Assembly (NCBI GenBank): GCA_035315345.1
Contig: DATFYA010000145.1
Coordinates: 1-37,919, forward strand
DNA length: 37,919 bases
Direction: 5' to 3'
From: Candidatus Methylomirabilota bacterium
Lineage (GTDB): Bacteria; Methylomirabilota; Methylomirabilia; Rokubacteriales; CSP1-6
Below the pieces are notes generated by a model, which saw nothing but the letters and a program-made list of their open reading frames with translations, was not told where the DNA came from and made no database searches. The position numbers and the translations under genes were made by a program. How positions within the stretch are numbered: position 1 is the first letter of the stretch; each line of letters opens with the position of its first letter. Below are positions 9,593-20,291 of the stretch, piece after piece.

Positions 9593-9677
9593 TGGTGCGA
9601 GAGGGGGGAGTTGAACCCCCACGGGTTGCCCCTCTGGATCCTAAGTCCAGCGCGTCTGCCAGTTCCGCCACTCTCGC
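9593..9677 (-). tRNA. tRNA-Leu (anticodon UAG)
   Basis: The minus strand folds as a class II tRNA of 85 nt. The acceptor stem is GCGAGAG/CTCTCGC with discriminator A and an encoded CCA end. The D-arm region is GCGGAACTGGCAGACGC. The anticodon arm is CTGGA-CTTAGGA-TCCAG with TAG at positions 34-36. A long variable arm (GGGGCAACCC region) and the T arm GGGGG-TTCAACT-CCCCC follow. The 5' GCGAGAGTGGCGGAACTGG opening and long variable arm are the normal bacterial tRNA-Leu form. It reads CUA and, with wobble, other CUN codons. An extended -10 (TGCTATGGT, 9719-9711) lies 33 nt upstream. Confidence 0.96.
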
Positions 9678-9710
9678 ACAGCGGTCCGACCGATGCCGGC
9701 GTCGACGCCC

Positions 9711-9719
9711 ACCATAGCA
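9711..9719 (-). promoter_or_regulatory. Possible extended -10 element for tRNA-Leu
   Basis: TGCTATGGT on the minus strand combines a TGN extension with a 4-of-6 match to TATAAT, placed to start transcription about 27 nt before the tRNA. No convincing -35 box is present. Confidence 0.25.
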
Positions 9720-9781
9720 CACGGCCGCGACCCGGCCGGACCGAGCCAGCTACCGCCGGCCCGCGCCGCGGCGACGAGGCC

Positions 9782-11407
9782 TCAGACCGCGCGGTCGCGG
9801 AGCCGTCGGTAGCGGCGGATCAGCGCGTTGGTCGAGCTGTCGTGGCCCAGACGCGGCGCGTCCGGACGCTCCAGCTCGGGCGCCACGCGGCCGGCCAAAA
9901 CCTTGCCCAGCTCCACGCCCCACTGGTCGAACGAGTCGATTCGCCAGATGCTGCCCTGCACGAAGACCTTGTGCTCGTAGAGGGCGATCAGGCGTCCCAG
10001 CGTGGCCGGCGTCAGCTCGGCGGCCAGGAGGGTGCTGCTCGGCCGGTTGCCCTCGAACGTGCGGTGCGGCACCTGGAACGCGGGCACGCCCTCGGCGGCC
10101 ACCTCGGCCGCGGTCTTGCCGAAGGCCAGCGCCTCGGTCTGGGCGAACAGGTTCGCGGTGAGCAGGTCCTGATGGTGCCCGAGGGGCGTCGGCGGGCGGG
10201 CGATGCCGATGAAATCGCATGGGATGAGGCGCGTGCCCTGGTGGATCAGCTGGTAGTAGGCGTGCTGACCGTTGGTGCCCGCGGTGCCCCAGATCACCGG
10301 GCCGGTCTCGACGGTCACGCGATGGCCGTCGAGGTCCACCGACTTCCCGTTCGACTCCATGTCGAGCTGCTGGAGATAGGAGGGCAGCCGAGCCAGATAG
10401 TGGCTGTAGGGCAGCACCGCGTGCGTCTCGGCTCCGAAGAAGTTCACGTACCAGATGCCGATGAGCCCGAGCAGGACCGGCAGGTTCCGGTCGAAGGGCG
10501 CGGTGCGGAAGTGCTCGTCCATCTCGTGCATGCCCGCGAGCATGGCCCGGAAGTGCTCGGCCCCGATCGCGATCATGAGCGAGAGCCCGATGGCCGAATC
10601 CACCGAGTAGCGGCCGCCCACCCAGTCCCAGAACTCGAACATGTTCGCGGTGTCGATGCCGAACTTCTCCACCTCGGTCGCGTTGGTGGACACGGCCACG
10701 AAATGTCGCGCCACCGCCCGCTCGTCGCCGAGCGCGCGCAGGGACCACTCCCGGGCCGCGTGCGCGTTGGTGAGCGTCTCCAGGGTGGTGAAGGTCTTGG
10801 AGGAGATGATGAAGAGGGTCTCGGCCGGGTCGAGATCGCGGGTGGCCTCGACGAAGTCGGCGCCGTCGACGTTGGAGACGAAGCGCAGGGTCAGCCGCCG
10901 ATCGCTGTAGGGGCGGAGCGCCTCGTAGGCCATCGCCGGGCCCAGGTCGGAGCCGCCGATCCCGATGTTGATGACGTTGCGGATGGCCTTGCCGGTGAAG
11001 CCGGTCCAGGCCCCGCTCCGCACCCGCGAGGAGAAGTCGGCCATGCGGTCCAGCACCGCGTGCACCGCCGGGACCACGTCCTCGCCGTCCACCGTGATGC
11101 GCTGGCCCCGGGGCGCGCGCAGCGCCACGTGGAGCACCGCGCGCCGCTCGGTGACGTTGATCCTGTCCCCGGCGAACATGGCGTCGATGCGCCGCCTCAG
11201 GCCGGCTTCCGTCGCCAGGTCGAGCAGCAGGCGCAGCGTCTCGTCGGTGACGCGGTGCTTCGAGTAGTCGAGATAGAGGCCGGCCGCCTCGACGGTCAGC
11301 CGCTCGCCGCGCGACGGGTCCTCCGCGAACAGCGATCGCAGGTGGATGTCACGGACCTTCTCATAGTGCCTCTGCAGCGCCGACCACGCGGGGCCGGGAA
11401 CGCTCAT
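9782..11407 (-). CDS. pgi: Glucose-6-phosphate isomerase
   Basis: Cytoplasmic aldose-ketose isomerase interconverting glucose 6-phosphate and fructose 6-phosphate. The 541 residues match the long bacterial/eukaryotic Pgi form. Both family signatures are present: [16 protein letters not shown] in the middle and [18 protein letters not shown] near the C-terminus, plus [14 protein letters not shown] and the [11 protein letters not shown] phosphate loop. It is the last gene of the hexokinase-gnd-xfp-ackA-pgi run. Its ATG overlaps the ackA stop (ATGA), indicating translational coupling. In this setting it supplies F6P, the substrate of the phosphoketolase encoded two genes upstream. Confidence 0.97.
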   Translation of the reverse strand: MSVPGPAWSALQRHYEKVRDIHLRSLFAEDPSRGERLTVEAAGLYLDYSKHRVTDETLRLLLDLATEAGLRRRIDAMFAGDRINVTERRAVLHVALRAPRGQRITVDGEDVVPAVHAVLDRMADFSSRVRSGAWTGFTGKAIRNVINIGIGGSDLGPAMAYEALRPYSDRRLTLRFVSNVDGADFVEATRDLDPAETLFIISSKTFTTLETLTNAHAAREWSLRALGDERAVARHFVAVSTNATEVEKFGIDTANMFEFWDWVGGRYSVDSAIGLSLMIAIGAEHFRAMLAGMHEMDEHFRTAPFDRNLPVLLGLIGIWYVNFFGAETHAVLPYSHYLARLPSYLQQLDMESNGKSVDLDGHRVTVETGPVIWGTAGTNGQHAYYQLIHQGTRLIPCDFIGIARPPTPLGHHQDLLTANLFAQTEALAFGKTAAEVAAEGVPAFQVPHRTFEGNRPSSTLLAAELTPATLGRLIALYEHKVFVQGSIWRIDSFDQWGVELGKVLAGRVAPELERPDAPRLGHDSSTNALIRRYRRLRDRAV

Positions 11408-12579
11408 CGTGTCGCCTCCAGTCTCGTCGGAAACAGGACCGCGCGGCAGTGCCGGGCGATCATCAGCTCCTCGTTGGTATCGATTACTCGGACGGCACAG
11501 CGGCTCTCCGGAGGGCTCACCGGGTCGCCGTGCGCCGCGTTTCGCGCGGGATCGAGCCTGACCCCGAGATGGCCGAGCCCCTCGCAGATGGCCGCGCGCA
11601 CCGGCGCCGCCCGCTCCCCGATGCCGCCGGTGAAGACCAGCGTGTCGAGGCCGCCGAGCCCGGCCGCGAGCGCACCGATCGTCTGGCGGGCCTGGTAGCA
11701 GAACATGGCCACCGCCAACGCGGCCTGTGGATCGCGGTCGCGGCGCTCGAGCAAGGTCTTCATGTCCGCGCTGCCGCCGACACCCAGCAGGCCCGACTCC
11801 CGGTTGACGAGCCGATCGAGCCGGTCGGCATCGTAGCCGGCTTCCCGCATCAGGTAGGTGAGCACGCCGGGATCGAGGTCGCCGGTGCGGGTGCCCATCA
11901 TGAAGCCGCCCGCCGGAGTGAGCCCCATGGTCGTGTCCACCGAGCGGCCGTCGCGCACCGCGGCCATGCTCGCGCCGTTGCCGAGATGCGCGATCACCGT
12001 CCGGCCCGCGGCCGCGTCGAGCCGCGACACGATGTATTCGTAGGAGAGCCCGTGGAATCCGAACCGCCTCAACGCGACCGGCGGGAGCGACGACGGCAGC
12101 GGCAGGCGGCGGGCCACGTCGGGCAGGTCGCGGTGGAACGCGGTGTCGAAGCAGACCACCTGCGGCACCGTGGGATACTTCGCGGCGACCGCCTCGACGC
12201 CGGCCAGTCCGCTCGGCATGTGCAGCGGGGCCAGCGGGACCAGACGACGCAGCGCGGCCAGCAGCGCCGGCGTCACCCGCTCCGGCGCCGCGTGCTCCTC
12301 GCCGCCGTGGACCAGCCGGTGGCCGACCGCCACCGGCTCGGGCAGGGCATGCCGCGCGAGCAGATCGAACACGCCGGCCACCGCCGCCCCGTGATCGGCG
12401 AAGCGGCCGGAGACCTGCTCGGGCGCGCCGCCGGTTCGCTTGATCCAGGCGCGCGCGCCCTCGCGGCCGATCTCCTCGACCGCGCCCTCGGCCAGACCGC
12501 GGTCGCCGTCCCGATAGACCGAGAACTTCAGCGACGAGGAGCCCGCGTTGAGGCAGAGCACCACCGGGGCGTCGGTCAC
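11404..12579 (-). CDS. ackA: Acetate kinase
   Basis: ASKHA-fold kinase converting acetyl phosphate + ADP to acetate + ATP. The GTG at 12579 overlaps the phosphoketolase stop (GTGA) and places the diagnostic [15 protein letters not shown] at the N-terminus. This gives 391 residues, near the usual 400. Other motifs are [32 protein letters not shown] (catalytic region), [14 protein letters not shown], and the adenosine-site FTGGIGERA. The frame stays open far upstream over xfp, but that extension is antiframe sequence. Being locked between xfp and pgi, the enzyme most likely harvests ATP from phosphoketolase-made acetyl phosphate. No pta is nearby. Confidence 0.95.
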   Translation of the reverse strand: MTDAPVVLCLNAGSSSLKFSVYRDGDRGLAEGAVEEIGREGARAWIKRTGGAPEQVSGRFADHGAAVAGVFDLLARHALPEPVAVGHRLVHGGEEHAAPERVTPALLAALRRLVPLAPLHMPSGLAGVEAVAAKYPTVPQVVCFDTAFHRDLPDVARRLPLPSSLPPVALRRFGFHGLSYEYIVSRLDAAAGRTVIAHLGNGASMAAVRDGRSVDTTMGLTPAGGFMMGTRTGDLDPGVLTYLMREAGYDADRLDRLVNRESGLLGVGGSADMKTLLERRDRDPQAALAVAMFCYQARQTIGALAAGLGGLDTLVFTGGIGERAAPVRAAICEGLGHLGVRLDPARNAAHGDPVSPPESRCAVRVIDTNEELMIARHCRAVLFPTRLEATR

Positions 12580-14948
12580 TCCGGATCGCTCCACCGCCAG
12601 TCCCGCACCTCGGGCATGTCTTCCAGATGCTCGCGGATGTAGTCGGGATGGCGCCTCAGCATCGCCCGGCAGTGCGTGGCGAGCGCCGCGAAGCGCTCGT
12701 CCCCGCCGGGCATGCGGCGGAGCGCCTCGAGGCAGAGATGGTACCGGCTCATTCCGTTGCGCACCACCATGTCGAACGGCGTGGTGGTGGTCCCCTCCTC
12801 GTTGAAGCCGCGCACGTGGAAGCGCTCGACGTCGGGCCGGCCGTGAATCAGCTCGTGGATCGCGCGCTGGTAGCCGTGGAACGCGAAGATCACCGGCGCG
12901 CGCTCGGTGAACAGCTCCACGAAGGCGGAGTCGGGCAACCCGTGCGGATGCAGCCGCGGGACGAACAGGGTCATCAGGTCCACCACGTTGACCATGCGCA
13001 CGCGGAGGCCGGACGCGTGATGACGCAGGAGCCAGACCGCGGCCACCGTCTCGAGCGTGGGGATGTCGCCCGCCGAGGCCATCACCACGTCGGGCGCGCC
13101 GTCGCTCTCGCGGGAAGCCCACGGCCACACCGAGGCGCCGCGCGCGCAGTGCGCCCGGGCCGCCGCCATGTCGAGCCACTGCAGCTGCGGCTGCTTGTCG
13201 ATCACGATCAGGTTCACGCAGTTGCGACTGCGGAAGCAATGGTCCGACACCGAGAGCAGGCAGTTGGCGTCGGGGGGCAGGTAGATGCGCGACACCGTGC
13301 CCTTCTTGGACAGCACCACGTCGATGAGGCCGGGCCCCTGGTGGCTGAAGCCGTTGTGATCCTGGCGCCACGCGGTCGAGCTGAGCAGGATGTTCAGCGA
13401 GGCCACCGGCCGGCGCCACGCGAGCTTGTCCGCCTCCTGGAGCCACTTGGTGTGCTGCACGGTCATCGAGGCCGAGACCATCGCGAAGGCTTCGTAGCTG
13501 GCGAAGAGCCCGTGACGCCCGGTGAGCAGATAGCCTTCGAGCCAGCCCTGGCAGCAGTGCTCGCTCAGCACCTCCATCACGCGGCCGTCCGGCGCGACGT
13601 GATCGTCCTCGGGTCCCGAGGGCAGGACCAGACAGCGGTTCTCGGCCTCGAAGACGTCGCCCAGGCGATTGGAGTTGGTCTCGTCGGGGCAGAACAGGCG
13701 GAAGTTCGCGGCGCCCGCGTTGCGCCGGAAGATGTCGCGCATGAGCCGGCCGAGCTGGCGGGTCGATTCGTGACGCTCGCGCGCCGGCTGCGGCACCGGC
13801 ACCGCGTAGTCGGCGAAGTCGGGAAGGTCGAGGTCACGGAGCAGGCGGCCGCCGTTGGCGTGGGGATTCGCGCCGAGCCGCCGGTCGCCCGTCGGCGCCA
13901 GCGCGGCCAGCTCCGGCCGGAACCGGCCCGCGTCGTCGAACAGCTCCTCGGGCCGATAGCTGCGCATCCAGGCTTCCAGCATCGCCAGGTGGGCGGGCTT
14001 CTCGCGCACCTCCGGCAGCGGGACCTGATGGGCGCGGAAGGTGCCCTCGACGCGCTGCCCGTCGACGACCTTGGGGCCGGTCCAGCCTTTCGGGGTGCGC
14101 AGCACGATCGCGGGCCAGTGCGGCCGGGCCGACCGGAGCGCGGGCGCTCCGGGTCGGCGCGCGTCGGCCTGGATGGCCCGGATGCGGGCGTAGCACTCGT
14201 CGAGCACCGCCGCGAAGCGTGCGTGCACGTGCTCGGGGTCGTCGCCCTCGACGGTGTACGGCTCGTAGCCGTGGCTGCGGAGCAGCCCGACCACGTCGGC
14301 GGCCGGGCTGCGGCCGTCGAGGGTCGGCCCGCTGATCTTGTAGCCGTTGAGATGCAGGATCGGCAGCACCGCGCCGTCGCGCGCCGGATTCAGGAAGTCG
14401 ATGCCGGTCCAGCTGCCGGCCAGCGGCCCGGTCTCCGCCTCGCCGTCGCCCACCACCGCGGCCACGATCAGCCCCGGGTTGTCGAAGGCGGCGCCGAAGG
14501 CGTGCACCAGGACGTAGCCCAGCTCGCCGCCCTCGTGGATCGAGCCCGGGGTGGGCACGCTCACGTGGCTCGGGATGCCGCCCGGCGAGGAGAACTGCCG
14601 GCAGAGCCGGCGCAGCCCGGCGAGGTCCCGCGACACGTCCGGGTAGATCTCCGAGTAGGTCCCCTCGAGGTAGACGTTGGCCACGATGGCCGGCCCGCCG
14701 TGTCCGGGTCCGGCCAGATAGATGACGTCGGCGTCGGTATCCTTCACCAGGCGGTTCAGATGCGCGTAGATGAGGCTGAGCCCGGGCGACGTCCCCCAGT
14801 GACCCAGCAGGCGAGGCTTGATGTGCGCGGGCCTGAGGGGCTCGCGCAGCAGTGGGTTCTCCTGCAGGTAGATCTGCCCGACGGTCAGATAGTTGGCGGC
14901 TCGCCAGTAGGCATCGAGACTCCGGATCTGCTCGATCGACATCGCCAT
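12576..14948 (-). CDS. xfp: Xylulose-5-phosphate/fructose-6-phosphate phosphoketolase
   Basis: Thiamine-diphosphate enzyme that cleaves X5P or F6P with phosphate to acetyl phosphate plus G3P or E4P. The 790 residues match the family length. Both family signatures are visible, EGGELGY (in [18 protein letters not shown]) and the ThDP/Mg site [34 protein letters not shown] near residue 48 and [11 protein letters not shown] are also characteristic. The ATG at 14948 has GGGAG about 8 nt upstream. The stop overlaps the ackA GTG. No transketolase or transaldolase is in the window. Use of F6P rather than X5P is suggested, not proven, by the neighbouring pgi. Confidence 0.96.
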   Translation of the reverse strand: MAMSIEQIRSLDAYWRAANYLTVGQIYLQENPLLREPLRPAHIKPRLLGHWGTSPGLSLIYAHLNRLVKDTDADVIYLAGPGHGGPAIVANVYLEGTYSEIYPDVSRDLAGLRRLCRQFSSPGGIPSHVSVPTPGSIHEGGELGYVLVHAFGAAFDNPGLIVAAVVGDGEAETGPLAGSWTGIDFLNPARDGAVLPILHLNGYKISGPTLDGRSPAADVVGLLRSHGYEPYTVEGDDPEHVHARFAAVLDECYARIRAIQADARRPGAPALRSARPHWPAIVLRTPKGWTGPKVVDGQRVEGTFRAHQVPLPEVREKPAHLAMLEAWMRSYRPEELFDDAGRFRPELAALAPTGDRRLGANPHANGGRLLRDLDLPDFADYAVPVPQPARERHESTRQLGRLMRDIFRRNAGAANFRLFCPDETNSNRLGDVFEAENRCLVLPSGPEDDHVAPDGRVMEVLSEHCCQGWLEGYLLTGRHGLFASYEAFAMVSASMTVQHTKWLQEADKLAWRRPVASLNILLSSTAWRQDHNGFSHQGPGLIDVVLSKKGTVSRIYLPPDANCLLSVSDHCFRSRNCVNLIVIDKQPQLQWLDMAAARAHCARGASVWPWASRESDGAPDVVMASAGDIPTLETVAAVWLLRHHASGLRVRMVNVVDLMTLFVPRLHPHGLPDSAFVELFTERAPVIFAFHGYQRAIHELIHGRPDVERFHVRGFNEEGTTTTPFDMVVRNGMSRYHLCLEALRRMPGGDERFAALATHCRAMLRRHPDYIREHLEDMPEVRDWRWSDPE

Positions 14949-15009
14949 GCGCTCATCTCCCAGGACCGGTCCCGGCGGCCTCGCCGGTCCGACCGATCGC
15001 CATTGCCGC

Positions 15010-16044
15010 TCACGCCTTCTTCCGGTCCTCCTGGGCCGGCTTCTCGTGATGGCCGCCGAACTCGAATCGCATCGCAGAGAGCACGCGGCTCGCGAATTCC
15101 GCCTCTCCGCGCGAGCTGAACCGCTCGTACAGCGCGGTGCTCAGCACCGGCGCCGGCACGCTCTCGTCGATGGCCGCCTGGACCGTCCACCGGCCCTCGC
15201 CGGAATCGGACACGCGGCCGGAGAACCCGCCGAGGTCGGGGCTCTTGGTGAGCGCGCTCGCGGTGAGGTCGAGCAGCCACGAGGCGACCACGCTGCCGCG
15301 CCGCCACACCTCGGCCACGTCCCGGATGTCGAAGTCGTAGCGGTAGTGCTCCGGGTTCCGCAGGGGCGACGTCTCGGCATCCACCGTGTGATCCTTCGCG
15401 CCGACGTTGGCGTGGCGCAGGATGTTGAGCCCCTCGGCGTAGGCCGCCATCAGCCCGTACTCGATCCCGTTGTGCACCATCTTGACGAAGTGGCCGGCTC
15501 CGGCCGGCCCGCAGTGCAGATACCCCTGCTCGGCGGTGCCGCCGAGCTTCTCCCGTCCCGGCGTGCGCGGCGCGATGCCGAGCCCCGGGGCGAGCGCGGC
15601 CAAGATCGGGTCGAGGCGCTTCACCGTCTCGGCCTCGCCTCCGATCATGAGACAGAACCCGCGCTCGAGGCCCCACACCCCGCCGCTCGTCCCCACGTCC
15701 ACGTAGTGCACCCCGCGAGGCTTGAGCTCGCCGGCGCGGCGGATGTCGTCGTGATAGTGTGAGTTGCCGCCGTCGATGACCACGTCGTCGGCTTCGAGCA
15801 GCGGGAGCAAGGCGCGCAGCGTCTCATCCACCACCGCGGCGGGCACCATGAGCCAGATCGCCCGCGGTCGCGCCAGCGCCTTCACGAAGGCGGCGAGCGA
15901 GGCCGTCCCGGTCGCGCCCTCGCGGGCGAGGGCCTGCACCGCCTCGGCGTGCACGTCGTAGACCACGCAGTCGTGGCCCGCCTTCCGCACGCGACGCACC
16001 ATGTTGGCGCCCATGCGTCCCAGTCCGATCATCCCGAGCTGCAT
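15010..16044 (-). CDS. gnd: 6-phosphogluconate dehydrogenase, short decarboxylating form
   Basis: Oxidatively decarboxylates 6-phosphogluconate to ribulose 5-phosphate. The 344-residue length is that of the short (GntZ/YqeC-like) subfamily, not the 470-residue form. Motifs: [12 protein letters not shown] nucleotide-binding turn, [23 protein letters not shown], the catalytic [14 protein letters not shown], and [16 protein letters not shown]. The acid residue after the second strand (VVYDVHAEA) suggests NAD rather than NADP preference; this is inference. AAAGGAG lies 6 nt before the ATG. The first 16 nt overlap the hexokinase 3' end. No glucose-6-phosphate dehydrogenase gene is in the window, so the source of 6-phosphogluconate is unclear. 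Confidence 0.94.
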   Translation of the reverse strand: MQLGMIGLGRMGANMVRRVRKAGHDCVVYDVHAEAVQALAREGATGTASLAAFVKALARPRAIWLMVPAAVVDETLRALLPLLEADDVVIDGGNSHYHDDIRRAGELKPRGVHYVDVGTSGGVWGLERGFCLMIGGEAETVKRLDPILAALAPGLGIAPRTPGREKLGGTAEQGYLHCGPAGAGHFVKMVHNGIEYGLMAAYAEGLNILRHANVGAKDHTVDAETSPLRNPEHYRYDFDIRDVAEVWRRGSVVASWLLDLTASALTKSPDLGGFSGRVSDSGEGRWTVQAAIDESVPAPVLSTALYERFSSRGEAEFASRVLSAMRFEFGGHHEKPAQEDRKKA

Positions 16045-17381
16045 GCCTGACTCCTTTCCGATGCCGCCGCCGCGATGACCGCCGCGCCGGTGCCGGTCGA
16101 ATCCTTCACGAAGGCGATCTCGATCCGCTCCGCGGCCTCCCGGCCGACCAGCTCGACGAACGTATCGCGCACGAGCGACTCGAAGCCCGGGTAGCCGCCC
16201 CAGAGACTGCCGTCCACCGCGATGGTACGCCCTTCCGCGAGCGCGGGATCGATGAAGCGCAGGGTGCCCAGCAGCGCGGCCCCCACCAGGCGCGCCGCGC
16301 GCCGGACGATCGCGGCCGACAGATCGCGCACCGCCGCTCGTTCCTCTTGCGTGCTGGTGGCGCGCAGCTCACGCAGGACCGCGTCGACGCCGTCCAGGCC
16401 GGGCGTGTGATCGGCGGCGATGCGCGAGAGCTGCACGCTGTCCACCGCGAACGGCGTGGCGAACGCGGAGCCCGCGAGCCCGCGAAAGGCCCGGCCCCCC
16501 GCGGCGCTGTCGACGAGCGCCCGGCGCAGCAGCTCGCCGAGATAGCGGCCCGAGGCCATCTTCTCCAGCCGCTGCGCTCCCGGTTCCGGATCGGTCAGCT
16601 CGTGATCGAGCGCCGCGTCGTATCGGGTCTCGATCGCGACGACCCCGTCGAAGTTGCCCGACTCGAGATTCCGGATGCCCGCCGGCCCCAGATCCGCGGC
16701 CTGATTCGTCCCGGTCCCGAGGATCAGGCCGACGTCGGCGGGTCGGGCCTCGGGATCGGCCCCGCGCGCCTGGTAGGTCTGCAGCAGCAGGGTGGCCACC
16801 GTGTCGTTGGCCACCGCGGCCACCGTCACGCGCGCGAGCCCGCGGCGGCGCAGCGCCGCGCTCAGCAGGGCGGCCACGTCCTGGCCCTCGAGATCCATCA
16901 CCCGCCAGCCCTTGGTCAGGGCGAGCGCGATGGCCCGGTCGATCGCCTCGAGCCGGGCCGGAAACGAATAGACGAAGCCCAGCGGATACTCGGCCGCCGG
17001 GTGCGCGTCCACCACGCGGCCGATGGCCGCCGCGACGACGTCGAACACCGCCGCGGCCGTCCCGCGCTTCTGCGCATCGGTGAACGTGAAGACGTCCTCG
17101 TTGAGAACCCGGGCCGCGCCGTCGCCGGACAGCGCGACGACGGCGGCGCGCCCCTTGGTGCCGCCCCAGTCCACCACGACGACGCGCCCCGACTCCCGTC
17201 CGGTGGGCTGTCGCGTAAATGTGCGCAGCATCTTGAGAGACCCGCCGCGGCCGGCCAGGCCCCGGCTCATCTGGTCCGTGAACTCGCGGGCGAGGCCCTG
17301 AAGCGCGGCCGGCGTCGCCTCGAAGGCGGCCAGCGCGCGCGACACGAGGCCGTCGTGCGAGGGGGACATGGGCGTCATCAT
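16029..17381 (-). CDS. Eukaryote-type hexokinase
   Basis: Sugar kinase of the hexokinase_1/hexokinase_2 fold, expected to make glucose 6-phosphate from glucose and ATP. In order: [14 protein letters not shown] (compare the VKMLPTFV segment of eukaryotic hexokinases), phosphate-1 loop VDWGGTKGR (71-78), LGFVYSFPA substrate loop, [13 protein letters not shown] with the catalytic-base Asp, [52 protein letters not shown], and [14 protein letters not shown]. At 450 residues it is about one eukaryotic hexokinase domain. Bacterial glucokinases (Glk or ROK) do not look like this. Start choice is uncertain among ATGs at 17381, 17378 and 17369. It is first in the sugar operon and divergent from ispG, with only 37 bp between starts. 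Confidence 0.88.
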   Translation of the reverse strand: MMTPMSPSHDGLVSRALAAFEATPAALQGLAREFTDQMSRGLAGRGGSLKMLRTFTRQPTGRESGRVVVVDWGGTKGRAAVVALSGDGAARVLNEDVFTFTDAQKRGTAAAVFDVVAAAIGRVVDAHPAAEYPLGFVYSFPARLEAIDRAIALALTKGWRVMDLEGQDVAALLSAALRRRGLARVTVAAVANDTVATLLLQTYQARGADPEARPADVGLILGTGTNQAADLGPAGIRNLESGNFDGVVAIETRYDAALDHELTDPEPGAQRLEKMASGRYLGELLRRALVDSAAGGRAFRGLAGSAFATPFAVDSVQLSRIAADHTPGLDGVDAVLRELRATSTQEERAAVRDLSAAIVRRAARLVGAALLGTLRFIDPALAEGRTIAVDGSLWGGYPGFESLVRDTFVELVGREAAERIEIAFVKDSTGTGAAVIAAAASERSQACSSG

Positions 17382-17418
17382 ACTCCCGGGGTGGGGGTGC
17401 TATGATGACCCTCGCGAT

Positions 17419-18630
<1,212 letters not shown>

Positions 18631-18656
18631 CGCGGGCCGTCGACGGTAGTCGCCCC

Positions 18657-19136
18657 GTGCCGATCTCGGAATATCTCAAGAATCTTCGCGCCAGGATCGG
18701 CCACGACGTCCTGCTCACCCCCGGGGTGGCCGCGGTGATCGTCAACGACCGCGGCGAGGTGCTGCTGCAGCGGCGCAGCGACGACGGGCGATGGGGCCTG
18801 CCCGGAGGGGCCATGGAGCCGGGCGAGGAGCCCGCGGAGACGCTGGTGCGCGAAGTCCGGGAGGAGACCGCCCTCGAGGTGGTCCCGGAGCGGATCGTGG
18901 GCGTCTACAGCGGGCCCGACTTCCGGGTGCGCTACGGCAACGGCGACGAGGCGATGATCCTGAGCATCACGTTCGCGTGCCGCCCGGGCGCGGGCGAGCC
19001 GCGGGTCAACGACGACGAGTCGCTGGAGATCCGCTACTTCGCGCCCGACGCGCTCCCCCCGATGGAGTCGCGCCATGTGATGCGCATCGCCGATGCGCTC
19101 GAGAACGATCCCCGCGCCCGCTTCCGCCGACCCTAA
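18657..19136 (+). CDS. Nudix hydrolase
   Basis: Pyrophosphohydrolase of unknown substrate. Read from GTG at 18657 (26 bp after ispG) it has 159 residues. The Nudix box spans residues 51-73: G51, E57, R65, E66, E69, E70 are all present, with Ala72 in place of the usual Gly. Upstream PGVAAVIVNDRGEVLLQRRS is the typical first strand pair. No ATG start exists in this position, and no strong ribosome site is seen, so the start is moderately sure. Its stop (TAA) overlaps the convergent YqeY gene stop. The type resembles ADP-ribose/MutT-like stand-alone Nudix proteins, but the substrate cannot be assigned. Confidence 0.88.
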   Translation: MPISEYLKNLRARIGHDVLLTPGVAAVIVNDRGEVLLQRRSDDGRWGLPGGAMEPGEEPAETLVREVREETALEVVPERIVGVYSGPDFRVRYGNGDEAMILSITFACRPGAGEPRVNDDESLEIRYFAPDALPPMESRHVMRIADALENDPRARFRRP

Positions 19137-19591
19137 CCTTTCAGCAGCTCGTCGGCGATGCGCTTGACGTCGCCGGCCTCCACCTGGCCCTTGTGGGTCT
19201 TCATGATGTCGCCGACCAGCCGCCCCGCCTGCCTGGGATCGCCCACGCCGAGGGCCGCGATGCGCTCCCGCACGAGCGCCCGGACCGCCTCGTCGTCCAT
19301 CGTCTTCGGCAGATGGCCCTCGCAGAACGCGATCTCGAAGCGCAGGTCGGCGGCCTGGGCCGCCCCCCGCTCGCCCGCCTTCTCGAACTCGGCCAGCGCC
19401 TTCTGCAGCTGCTTGCGATAGGCCCCGATGACGTCCAGCACGAGGGCGTCGTCCACCTCGCCCGACGCCCCCTTGGCGGTGCGGCGCTCCTGGATCCTGG
19501 TCTTGAGCATCCGCACCACGTTGGCGGTCTTCGTGTCCCTGGCCCGGATGGCCCGGGTGAGCGTCTCGTTGAGCGTCTGCTCGAGTGCCAT
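19133..19591 (-). CDS. GatB/YqeY domain protein
   Basis: Small cytoplasmic helical protein (152 residues) of the YqeY family, which corresponds to the C-terminal tRNA-binding tail of amidotransferase GatB. Visible markers are the N-terminal ALEQTLNETLTRAIRARDT, VVRMLKTRIQERR, the middle YRKQLQKALAEFEKAG, and the C-terminal GRLVGDIMKTHKGQVEAGDV, the conserved end helices. Its precise function is unknown; a tRNA-related role is inferred from the GatB relation. GAGGAG lies just before the ATG and overlaps the end of the HAD gene upstream. Its stop codon shares bases with the convergent Nudix stop. Confidence 0.9.
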   Translation of the reverse strand: MALEQTLNETLTRAIRARDTKTANVVRMLKTRIQERRTAKGASGEVDDALVLDVIGAYRKQLQKALAEFEKAGERGAAQAADLRFEIAFCEGHLPKTMDDEAVRALVRERIAALGVGDPRQAGRLVGDIMKTHKGQVEAGDVKRIADELLKG

Positions 19592-19600
19592 CGATCTCCT

Positions 19601-20269
19601 CTAGGCCAGCCAGTCGGCCAGCTCGGTGAGCGTGGACAGCTCGCGATCCGGCCGCGGCTCTCCGCGCGCCAGCCGCTTGCGGTTGATCCACGCCGTCGGC
19701 ACCCCGTGATGTCGCGCCGGCGTCACGTCGTGGAAGTGGCTCTGCGCCGCGTGGAGCCAGCGCGCGCCGCCCAGGCGCTGCCGCGCGGTCACGAAGTGCC
19801 CGGGGGCCGGCTTGTACGAGCCGACCTGCTGCGCGGTCACGATCGGATCGAACGGCACCGTGAAATGTCGGCGGGTGCCCTCGAGCAGATCGTCGTCGAC
19901 GTTCGAGAGGATCCCGAGCCGATAGCCGGCCTTGAACAGCCGCTCGAGCGCGGCGTTCGTGTCGGGGAACGGGATCCAGAACGGCAGGCTCTCGGGCAGG
20001 AAGCCGGCCTTCGACTCGGGCAGCGCCCAGCCGAGCCGGGTCGCCACCCGCCGCGCGGTCTCGACCAGCACCTCGCGGTATCGCCGGTATCGCTCGGCCT
20101 CCACCTCCGCCTCGACCTCCTCGTAGACCTCGAGCGCGCGGCGGGCAGAGACCGCGTCGCCGGTCTCCGCGATCGCGCGCTCGAAGGCTCCCCGGATGCC
20201 CGCGTCCCAATCGATCAGGGTGCCGTAGCAGTCGAAGGTGATGACGTCGTACGGACGCGACGCGCTCAT
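19601..20269 (-). CDS. HAD-superfamily hydrolase, haloacid dehalogenase type II-like
   Basis: 222-residue HAD hydrolase. Motif I is TFDCYGTLIDW with nucleophile D13 and Tyr at +2, the form of the L-2-haloacid dehalogenase subfamily rather than phosphatases with DxD. Motif II is LGILSNVDDD, motif III QVGSYKPAPGHF, and motif IV QSHFHDVTPARHHGV. An alpha-helical cap lies between motif I and about residue 95. Substrate could be a haloacid or another small molecule; phosphatase activity is less likely without the second Asp. The ATG at 20269 begins conserved sequence; the open frame continues upstream but is GC-shadow coding. It lies 22 nt after the amidase and 9 nt before the YqeY gene, likely co-transcribed. 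Confidence 0.9.
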   Translation of the reverse strand: MSASRPYDVITFDCYGTLIDWDAGIRGAFERAIAETGDAVSARRALEVYEEVEAEVEAERYRRYREVLVETARRVATRLGWALPESKAGFLPESLPFWIPFPDTNAALERLFKAGYRLGILSNVDDDLLEGTRRHFTVPFDPIVTAQQVGSYKPAPGHFVTARQRLGGARWLHAAQSHFHDVTPARHHGVPTAWINRKRLARGEPRPDRELSTLTELADWLA

Positions 20270-20291
20270 CGGGTCCCGCGCCGGCCGCCGG

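Noticed and set aside
12627-15119. 830-codon plus-strand open frame across phosphoketolase
   Set aside because: Shadow of xfp; no domain pattern and no ribosome site.
17368-17418. Upstream ATG for ispG
   Set aside because: Lies within the divergent hexokinase gene and adds residues not seen at IspG N-termini.
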